From Streptomyces sp. NBC_01803 (GTDB taxonomy: Bacteria > Actinomycetota > Actinomycetes > Streptomycetales > Streptomycetaceae), in the NCBI RefSeq assembly GCF_035917415.1, contig NZ_CP109073.1, positions 1,528,501 to 1,592,500 of the forward strand: a DNA stretch of 64,000 bases. Reading direction: 5' to 3'. The notes below the pieces were generated by a model. The model ran no database searches. It saw only the letters and a program-made list of their open reading frames with translations, and was not told where the DNA came from. Numbering within the stretch: position 1 is the stretch's first letter; each line of letters begins with the position of its first letter. The translations under genes and the position numbers were made by a program. Positions 35,367 to 42,700 of the stretch are shown in pieces.

Positions 35367-37022
35367 TTGACGCCTGATCACGCGCTCGGTTCCATACGTG
35401 CTGTGCTGCCCGTGATCATCGCCGGCGCGGGCCCTGTCGGGCTCGCGCTGGCGCTTGCCCTCGCCGGGCACGGCGTCCCCACCGTCGTCCTCGACGGCGC
35501 CGACGGGCCGCCTCCCTCGCGCCTCGCCCGCACCTGCGTGCTGCCGCACGACGTCGCCCGCTGGGCCGCGCTGCCGGGCGTCGCCGAGGAGGCGGCGGCG
35601 TGGCTCGGCTGGCGCGCCACGCTCCGGGGCAGGACGGTGCTGCACGAGGAGTTCGCTCCGGGGAACGCCCCGCGCCATGTGCCGCAGCACGTGCTGCACC
35701 GGGCGCTGCGGGACGCCGCCGTCCGCCAGGAGCTGGTGCGGCTGGCCAGGGGGCACCGGCTGACCGACATCGAGCAGCGCGGCGGCGAGGTGGTGGCGCA
35801 CACCGTCTCGCGCGCCCCGGACGGGCGGCGCGAGCAGAACCGGCAGTGGCGCGGCAGCCATCTGGTCGGCTGCGACGGCGCCCGGTCCACCGTGCGGAAG
35901 CTGCTCGGCATACCCTTCCACGGCCGCACCGGCGTCGCCCGGTACGCGGTGGCGGCGCTGCGGGCCGAGCTGCCCCGGCCGGAGGAGGCCGGGCTGCACC
36001 GCGGGCTGCCCGTCGGCGAGGTCACCGCCCGGCCGCTGACCGGGGGCCGGTGGCGGCTGGACTGGCCGCTGCCGCCGGACGACGGCCTGGTCACCCCGGA
36101 GTCCCTGCTCGACCGGGTGCACGCCACGCTCGCCGCCTGGCACGGCGGCGAGGTCCCGGCCTACGACCTGCTGGACACCGGCGTGCATATCTGCCACCAA
36201 CGGCTGGCCCGGAGCTGGCGCACCGGACGGGTCTTCCTGGCCGGCGACGCCGCCCACTTGGTCGGCGCGCTCGGCACCCAGCAGGTCGGCGAGGGGCTGC
36301 GGGACGTGGACAACCTCGCCTGGAAGCTGGCCGTCGCCTGCCACGAGGGCCATGCCGAGACCCTGCTCGACAGCTACCAGGCCGAACGCCGCACCGCCGT
36401 CGGCGTCCGGCTGCGCGCGGTGGACCAGGCGCTGCCGCTGGCGCGCGGCCGGGGTGGCCTGTCGGCCCGGCTCACCGGCCGTGGCCGGGGGCGGCTCGCC
36501 CTGCTGACCGACGGGCACCTGGGCCGGGGCGCGCTGGGCGCGCCCGCCCGCTACGCCGCCTCCCCGATCGCCAGCGTGCCCAGGGGCGCCCACGCCACCG
36601 ACACCCCGCTCGGCGCGCCGACCGCGGACGTGCCGGTCATCGCCCTCGACGGTTCGGCGAGCCGGCTGCGGGACCGGCTGGGCGGCCCGCTGCTGCTGGT
36701 GCTCACCGCTCCGGGGGCCGGCGTGTGGGACGCCAAGCACTGGCTGTCCGCCGGCCTCATGCCCGAACTGGCCGCGGCGGCGCGCACGCTGCCGCTGCCC
36801 GCCGAGGTGCTGGTCACCGAGGAGTACCCCGGCGCCGGGGCACATACCCTGCTGGTCGTCCGCCCCGACGGGCACCTCGCCGCCGCCCTCGCGGGCACCG
36901 ACCAGGAGGCCCTGCGGGAGTGCGTGCGGACGCTGCGCGGCGCGAGTGACGAGCCTCCCTCTTCCGGCCCCGGGGGCCAGGAGGTCCCGCCCGCGGCCGA
37001 GCCCCGGGCGACCGGCCGCTGA
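35367..37022 (+). CDS. FAD-dependent aromatic monooxygenase
   Basis: This 551-residue group A flavoprotein hydroxylase is of the PheA/TfdB/UbiH type. The dinucleotide motif IIAGAGPVGLALALALAGHG is near residue 18, the DG motif is LVGCDGARSTVRKLLG and the FAD-ribityl motif is FLAGDAAHLVGALGTQQVGEG. A thioredoxin-like C-terminal domain follows (about residues 420-530, PLLLVLTAPGAGVWD). The substrate is unknown. TTG at 35367 with GGGG six bases upstream is taken as start; a GTG at 35403 directly before the Rossmann strand is an alternative. It follows gluD closely but is not functionally related. Its stop is three bases from the convergent recX stop. Confidence 0.85.
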   Translation: MTPDHALGSIRAVLPVIIAGAGPVGLALALALAGHGVPTVVLDGADGPPPSRLARTCVLPHDVARWAALPGVAEEAAAWLGWRATLRGRTVLHEEFAPGNAPRHVPQHVLHRALRDAAVRQELVRLARGHRLTDIEQRGGEVVAHTVSRAPDGRREQNRQWRGSHLVGCDGARSTVRKLLGIPFHGRTGVARYAVAALRAELPRPEEAGLHRGLPVGEVTARPLTGGRWRLDWPLPPDDGLVTPESLLDRVHATLAAWHGGEVPAYDLLDTGVHICHQRLARSWRTGRVFLAGDAAHLVGALGTQQVGEGLRDVDNLAWKLAVACHEGHAETLLDSYQAERRTAVGVRLRAVDQALPLARGRGGLSARLTGRGRGRLALLTDGHLGRGALGAPARYAASPIASVPRGAHATDTPLGAPTADVPVIALDGSASRLRDRLGGPLLLVLTAPGAGVWDAKHWLSAGLMPELAAAARTLPLPAEVLVTEEYPGAGAHTLLVVRPDGHLAAALAGTDQEALRECVRTLRGASDEPPSSGPGGQEVPPAAEPRATGR

Positions 37023-37025
37023 GCT

Positions 37026-37628
37026 TCAGAGCTCGTCCGGGAACACCTCGCCATCCTCCTCCACGCCCTCGGCCGCCAGGACCTCGCGGACCACCCGCAG
37101 CGCCAGCGGCTCCGGATAGCCCTTGCGGGCCAGCATCCCGACCAGCCGCCGCAGCCGCTTCTCGGGAGCGACACCCCGGGTCGCCCGCAGCCGGCGCTCG
37201 ACCAGGTCCCGCGCGGTCGCCTCCTCCCGCTCCGGGTCGAGCTGCCCGACCGCCTCGTCAATCACCGACGGGGCCACCCCCTTGGTGCGCAGCTCGCGGG
37301 CGAGCGCCCGCCGGGCCAGACCGCGGCCGTGGTGCCGGGATTCCACCCAGGCGTCCGCGAACGCCGCGTCATCGATGAGCCCCACCTCCTCGAAACGGTC
37401 CAGCACCGCCGTGATCACCTGCTCGGGAACGTCCCGCTCGCGCAGGGCGTCGGTCAACTGCCGCCGGGTGCGCGGGGTTCCGGTGAGCAGACGCAGGCAG
37501 ATCGCTCGCGCCCGCTCCACCGGGTCCCTCGGGGTGCTGCGCGGTGGCCCCGCTCCGGCCCTCGACGGAGCGGGGCCACCGCAGTCTTCGCGCGCCGGGC
37601 GCTCCGGCCACTCACTGCGCCGGGTCAC
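37026..37628 (-). CDS. recX: RecA regulatory protein RecX
   Basis: RecX binds RecA filaments and inhibits recombinase and co-protease activity. The 200-residue protein consists of repeated three-helix modules, seen in ARAICLRLLTGTPRTRRQL, VLDRFEEVGLIDDAAFADAW and ARRALARELRTKGVAPSVI. It has a basic N-terminal extension of about 38 residues. The GTG start lies two bases after the recA stop, so the genes are almost certainly co-transcribed and translationally coupled. That would keep RecX expression tied to RecA induction. Confidence 0.94.
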   Translation of the reverse strand: MTRRSEWPERPAREDCGGPAPSRAGAGPPRSTPRDPVERARAICLRLLTGTPRTRRQLTDALRERDVPEQVITAVLDRFEEVGLIDDAAFADAWVESRHHGRGLARRALARELRTKGVAPSVIDEAVGQLDPEREEATARDLVERRLRATRGVAPEKRLRRLVGMLARKGYPEPLALRVVREVLAAEGVEEDGEVFPDEL

Positions 37629-37630
37629 CG

Positions 37631-38809
37631 TCAGCTCTTGGCCGCCACGGGCTTGGCCGCCTTGGCCGCCTTGACCGGAGCGGTCACGGGCGTCGCCGTC
37701 ACCGGGGCCACGTCCAGCGCGTCCTTGCCCGCCACGTCCTTGGCCGCAGTGTCCTTACCGGCCGCGTCCTTGACCGCCGCGTCCTTGACCGGCTCGGCCG
37801 CCGGGGTCTCGGGCTTCGGCCCGATGCCCAGCTTCTCCTTGATCTTCCGCTCGATCTCGTTGGCCAGATCGGGGTTGTCCCGCAGGAAATTCCGCGCGTT
37901 CTCCTTGCCCTGGCCGAGCTGGTCGCCCTCGTATGTGTACCAGGCGCCGGACTTCCGGATGAACCCGTTCTCGACGCCCATGTCGATCAGGCCGCCCTCG
38001 CGGCTGATGCCGGTGCCGTAGAGGATGTCGAACTCGGCCTGCTTGAAGGGCGGGGCCACCTTGTTCTTGACCACCTTGACGCGCGTGCGGTTGCCCACGG
38101 CGTCGGTGCCGTCCTTCAGCGTCTCAATGCGGCGGATGTCGAGCCGCACCGAGGCGTAGAACTTCAGCGCCCGGCCGCCGGTCGTCGTCTCCGGCGAGCC
38201 GAACATCACGCCGACCTTCTCCCGGAGCTGGTTGATGAAGATGGCCGTGGTCTTCGACTGGTTGAGCGCGCCGGTGATCTTCCGCAGGGCCTGGCTCATC
38301 AGCCGGGCCTGGAGGCCGACATGGGAGTCGCCCATCTCGCCCTCGATCTCCGCGCGCGGCACGAGCGCCGCCACGGAGTCGATGACGATGAGGTCGAGCG
38401 CGCCGGAGCGGATGAGCATGTCGGTGATCTCAAGGGCCTGCTCGCCGTTGTCGGGCTGGGACAGGATGAGCTGGTCCACGTCCACGCCGAGCTTCTTGGC
38501 GTACTCCGGGTCGAGCGCGTGCTCCGCGTCCATGAACGCGACGGTGCCGCCCGCTTTCTGGGCGTTCGCCACCGCGTGCAGCGTCAGCGTCGTCTTGCCC
38601 GAGGACTCGGGGCCGAACACCTCCACCACACGTCCGCGCGGCAACCCGCCGACGCCGAGGGCCACATCGAGAGCCGTGGAGCCGGTGGGGATGATCTCGA
38701 TCGGCTCGTTCGGCCGCTCGCCCAGCCGCATCACCGCGCCCTTCCCGAACTGCCGCTCAATCTGCGCGAGAGCGGCGTCGAGCGCCTTCTCGCGGTCCGT
38801 ACCTGCCAT
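37631..38809 (-). CDS. recA: Recombinase RecA
   Basis: RecA forms the filament on single-stranded DNA that carries out strand exchange and triggers LexA cleavage. The 392-residue protein shows Walker A in [17 protein letters not shown] (near residue 70), Walker [17 protein letters not shown], loop L1 [18 protein letters not shown] and loop L2 [20 protein letters not shown]. The C-terminal tail (about residues 325-392) is longer than usual and contains spaced Lys-Asp units such as [13 protein letters not shown]. The ATG at 38807-38809 is the conserved start ([14 protein letters not shown]). Upstream lie a RecA-NDp promoter motif and an SOS box, so expression should respond to damage by two routes. 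Confidence 0.98.
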   Translation of the reverse strand: MAGTDREKALDAALAQIERQFGKGAVMRLGERPNEPIEIIPTGSTALDVALGVGGLPRGRVVEVFGPESSGKTTLTLHAVANAQKAGGTVAFMDAEHALDPEYAKKLGVDVDQLILSQPDNGEQALEITDMLIRSGALDLIVIDSVAALVPRAEIEGEMGDSHVGLQARLMSQALRKITGALNQSKTTAIFINQLREKVGVMFGSPETTTGGRALKFYASVRLDIRRIETLKDGTDAVGNRTRVKVVKNKVAPPFKQAEFDILYGTGISREGGLIDMGVENGFIRKSGAWYTYEGDQLGQGKENARNFLRDNPDLANEIERKIKEKLGIGPKPETPAAEPVKDAAVKDAAGKDTAAKDVAGKDALDVAPVTATPVTAPVKAAKAAKPVAAKS

Positions 38810-38853
38810 CGGTGCCACCCGGTCCGTCTGATTCGATCGCTTCACAAGCACGG

Positions 38854-38876
38854 ACGCTAGCGCCTGCCACTGACAA
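38854..38876 (-). promoter_or_regulatory. RecA-NDp damage-inducible promoter of recA
   Basis: On the minus strand TTGTCAGTGGC, six bases, then TAGCGT matches the published streptomycete RecA-NDp motif (TTGTCAGTGGC-N6-TAGggT) almost perfectly. It ends 45 bp before the recA ATG. This motif drives LexA-independent damage induction. Confidence 0.88.
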
Positions 38877-38917
38877 TCGGCCCGCGGGGACCGAGACACC
38901 GTTCCGTATCCCCCCAT

Positions 38918-38933
38918 GAGAATGCTTGTTCGA
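38918..38933 (-). promoter_or_regulatory. LexA (SOS) box upstream of recA
   Basis: On the minus strand TCGAACAAGCATTCTC matches TCGAACRNNYGTTCGA at 13 of 16 positions. It lies about 110 bp before the recA start and overlaps a region beginning with a consensus -35 hexamer, TTGACA. Confidence 0.75.
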
Positions 38934-38992
38934 TTTGCGTGTCAAGCGTTCCCCAGCATCCGGAGTGCCGGAAAAACCGCAGGTCGGCGGCG

Positions 38993-39187
38993 TCAGCGCA
39001 GGTGCGGGGGCACATCGACCGCCGCGCACACCGCGCGCCAGACATCCTTGGCGCTCCATCCGGCGTCCAGTGCCTCGTACACGGTCCGCCCGCCGAGCTC
39101 CGCCATCACATGGTCGCGGGCGAAGGAATCCACATACCCGGGACCGAACTGCTCCGCCATCCGCTCCCAGAAGTCCGTCAGCCGCAT
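38993..39187 (-). CDS. DUF3046 domain protein
   Basis: This 64-residue protein begins MRLTDFWERMAEQFGPGYVD and continues with SFARDHVMAELGGRTVYEAL and GWSAKDVWRAVCAAVDVPP. It is the actinobacterial DUF3046 family, almost always found just upstream of recA. The function is unknown. The compact helical sequence with conserved Trp and Gly positions suggests a small globular domain, perhaps helix-turn-helix-like. It is complete and of family length. It lies about 180 bp upstream of recA on the same strand, beyond the damage promoters, so it is probably transcribed separately. Confidence 0.9.
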   Translation of the reverse strand: MRLTDFWERMAEQFGPGYVDSFARDHVMAELGGRTVYEALDAGWSAKDVWRAVCAAVDVPPHLR

Positions 39188-39194
39188 GCCCCCA

Positions 39195-39295
39195 GTATCC
39201 CGCCCGTGATGTCCCGTCCACGCGCGGCGGTCACGAGCTCACGGTCCCGGACGGCGTCCGCGACGAGTGGTATCCCGCCCGCGCGCGGCGGTCAC
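39195..39295. repeat. Partial local duplication
   Basis: GTATCCCGCCCG occurs at 39195-39206 and 39270-39281, and CGCGCGGCGGTCAC at 39221-39234 and 39282-39295. In the first copy a 14-bp spacer separates the two words; in the second they abut. This indicates a small duplication with later deletion, next to the degenerate AzlD remnant. Confidence 0.7.
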
Positions 39296-39734
39296 CCACC
39301 GACGGCCCTGACCCCCGCCGTGTCGGCCACCGCCACCGCCACCGCCACGACCGCCAGGAACGGCGCCCGCGCCAGCAGCACGGCTCCCGCCGCCGCGACC
39401 CCGGCCGCCCGCGCGACCAGGACCGGCGAGCCGCCGCCGTCCACGGTCTGCAGCCCGGTGAGCGCGCCGCCACCGCCGCCAGGGCGCTGACGAGCTGCCG
39501 GAACGCCTCCACGCCCTCGGTGATCCCGGCGATCACGAACGTCCGGTGGGTGTGCCGGATGAACGTCCGCCGCACGTACCGCGCCCGCGGCGGGTCCACA
39601 TCCGGCAACTGCGGGTGCCGCCAGTGGCGCGCCCGCTCCCGGCGCCCGTCCGGCGCCTCCAGCCCGTCCCGCCCACCGTCCCGCTCGGCCGTCCCGCCCA
39701 CCGCGCTCCGGCCGTCCCGCTCCGGCCGTCCCAT
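39292..39734 (-). pseudogene. Fused AraC-type regulator / AzlD permease remnant
   Basis: Two gene fragments appear joined here. The upstream frame reads ARHWRHPQLPDVDPPRARYV and then RRTFIRHTHRTFVIAGITEG, which resembles the N-terminal ligand-binding start of AraC-family regulators (RxxRHTHxxYxIxxIxxG). It runs straight into FRQLVSALAAVAA. After a shift of frame near 39470 the sequence becomes ALTGLQTVDGGGSPVLVARA and APFLAVVAVAVAVA, typical of the C-terminal two helices of AzlD, the small branched-chain amino acid exporter subunit. The AraC DNA-binding domain, the AzlC partner and the AzlD N-terminus are missing. I interpret this as a deletion scar of an araC-azlC-azlD locus. The start (ATG 39734) is nominal. 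Confidence 0.55.
39665..39732. repeat. Degenerate GC-rich tandem repeats
   Basis: CGTCCCGCCCACCG occurs at 39665-39678 and 39690-39703, and GCTCCGGCCGTCCC is exactly tandem at 39705-39718 and 39719-39732. The block lies at the start of the AraC-like remnant, 48 bp before the lhr start. Confidence 0.8.
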
Positions 39735-39780
39735 TCGGCCCTTGTGCGTCGCTGTCGGTGCCGGGGTGCACGATGGGCAC

Positions 39781-42700
39781 ATGCACGGACATGCGGCACT
39801 CGACGGGTTCTCCCCCGCCACGCGGGCGTGGTTCTCCCGTGCCTTCCACGCGCCCACCCCCGCGCAGGAAGGAGCGTGGCGGGCGATCGCCGAGGAGTCG
39901 GACGCGCTGGTGGTGGCGCCGACCGGCTCGGGGAAGACCCTGGCCGCGTTCCTCGCCTCGCTCGACCGGCTGGCCGCCACACCCCCGCCCGCCGAGACGC
40001 ACAAGCGGTGCCGCGTGCTGTATGTCTCGCCGCTCAAGGCCCTGGCCGTCGACGTCGAGCGGAATCTGCGCAGCCCCCTCACCGGCATCCGGCAGGAGGC
40101 GGTCCGGCTCGGCCTGCCCGAGCCCGGGATCAGGGTCGGCATCAGGACCGGGGACACCTCCCCGGCCGACCGCCGCTCGCTGGCCAGACGGCCGCCCGAC
40201 ATCCTGATCACCACCCCCGAGTCGCTGTTCCTGATGCTCACCTCGGCGGCCAGGGAGGCGCTCACCGGCGTGGAGACGGTGATCCTGGACGAGGTGCACG
40301 CGGTGGCGGGCACCAAGCGCGGCGCCCATCTCGCCCTCTCCCTGGAGCGCCTCGACGCGCTGCTGAGCCGGCCCGCCCGCCGGATCGGGCTGTCCGCGAC
40401 CGTGCGCCCGGTGGACGAGGTGGCCCGCTTCCTCTCGCCACGGCGCAAGGCGACGATCGTCCAGCCGCCCGTCGGCAAGGAGTTCGCCCTGTCGGTGGTG
40501 GTGCCGGTGGAGGACATGGGGGAGCTTGGCGGCTCGCCGGTGCCGGACGCCCCGGACCAGGGCGGGACGCCCTCGATCTGGCCGCCTGTGGAGGAGCGCA
40601 TCGTGGATCTGGTGCAGGCGCACCGCTCCACGATCGTCTTCGCCAACTCCCGGCGGCTGGCCGAGCGCCTGTGCAACAGGATGAACGAGATCGCCCACGA
40701 GCGGGCCACCGGCGAGCCGCTGCCCGAGGAGCACGCGCCCGCCCTCCTCATGGGCGGCTCGGGCGCGGCCAGGGGCGCGAGCGCGGTGCTGGCGCGGGCG
40801 CACCACGGCTCGGTGTCCAAGGAGCAGCGGGCGCACATCGAGGAGGACCTGAAGGCCGGGCGGCTGCCCGCCGTGGTCGCCACCTCCAGCCTGGAGCTGG
40901 GCATCGACATGGGAGCGGTGGACCTGGTCGTGCAGGTCGAGTCGCCGCCCTCGGTGGCCTCCGGCCTCCAGCGGGTGGGCCGCGCCGGGCACCACGTCGG
41001 GGCCGTCTCGGCGGGCGTGATCTTCCCCAAGTACCGGGGGGATCTGGTGCAGTCGGCGGTGGTCACCGAGCGGATGCGGACCGGGGCCATCGAGTCGCTG
41101 CGCGTCCCGGCCAATCCGCTGGACGTCCTCGCGCAGCAGATCGTGGCCATGACGGCGATGGACCCCTGGGACGTGGACGAGTTGCTGGCGCTGGTCCGCG
41201 GCGCCGCGCCGTTCGCCGCGCTGCCCGAGTCGGCGTACCACGCGGTGCTCGACATGCTGGCCGGGCGCTATCCGTCCGACGCCTTCGCGGAGCTGCGGCC
41301 CCGGCTGGTCTGGGACCGGGTGGCGCACACCGTGACCGGCCGGCCCGGCGCGCAGCGGCTCGCGGTCACCTCGGGCGGCACGATCCCCGACCGCGGCCTC
41401 TTCGGGGTCTTCCTGGCCGGGGCCGACCCCAAGAAGGGCGGTGGCCGGGTCGGCGAGCTGGACGAGGAGATGGTCTACGAGTCCCGGGTGGGCGACGTCT
41501 TCACGCTGGGCACGACGTCCTGGCGGATCGAGGACATCACCCGCGACCGGGTGCTGGTCTCGCCCGCGCCCGGCGTCCCCGCCCGGCTGCCGTTCTGGAA
41601 GGGGGACCAGCTCGGCCGTCCGCTGGAGCTCGGTCGGGCGCTGGGCGCGTTCCTCCGCGAGATCGGCGGCCTGGACCCGGCGGCGGCCCGCGAGCGGCTG
41701 GCGGCGGCGGGCCTGGACGCCTGGGCGGTGGACAACGTGCTGGCGTATCTGGACGAGCAGCGCCAGGCGTGCGGACACATCCCGGACGACCGCACGATCG
41801 TGGTCGAGCGGTTCCGCGACGAGTTGGGCGACTGGCGGATCGTGGTGCACTCGCCCTTCGGCGCCCAGGTGCACGCGCCCTGGGCCCTGGCGCTGGGCGC
41901 GCGGCTCACCGAGCGCTTCGGCATGGACGCGCAGGTGCTGCACGCGGACGACGGCATCGTGCTGCGGCTGCCCGACGCCGACCTGCTGGGCGCGGACCTC
42001 GGCGCGGACGAGGTCGGCGGCGACCCGGCGTTCGACGACGGCCGGGCGCCGGTCGGCGCGGGCGACGTGCTGTTCGACAAGAGCGAGGTCGATCAGCTCG
42101 TCACCGACCAGGTGGGCGGCTCGGCGCTCTTCGCGGCCCGGTTCCGGGAGTGCGCCGCGCGGGCCCTGCTGCTGCCGCGGCGCAGCCCCGGCAAGCGCAC
42201 CCCGCTGTGGCAGCAGCGGCAGCGGGCGCACCAGCTGCTGTCGGTGGCCGCCGGGTTCGGATCGTTCCCGATCGTGCTGGAGGCGGTCCGCGAGTGCCTG
42301 CAGGACGTGTTCGACGTGCCGGGGCTGACCGAGCTGATGGGGGACATCGAGGCCAGAAGGGTCAGGCTGGTCGAGGTCACCACACGCGAGCCCTCGCCGT
42401 TCGCCCGCTCCCTCCTCTTCGGCTATGTCGCCCAGTATCTGTACGAGGGCGACTCCCCCCTGGCCGAACGACGCGCCGCCGCCCTCTCCCTGGACTCCCG
42501 GCTGCTGGCCGAGCTGCTCGGCCGCGCGGAGCTGCGGGAGCTGCTCGATCCGGCCGTCCTGGCCGAGCTGGAGCGGGAGTCGCGGTGGCTGAGCGAGGAC
42601 CGCCGGGTGAGGGATGTCGAGGGCGTCGCGGATCTGCTGCGCGTCCTCGGACCGGTCACCGACGCCGAGCTGGCCGAGCGGGGAGCGGCGCCCGAGTGGG

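Noticed and set aside
38926..39780. N-terminally extended lhr reading
   Set aside because: The upstream 285 codons are Arg/Pro/Ser-rich, overlap the minus-strand DUF3046 gene and the remnant, and lack homology. The family start is at 39781.
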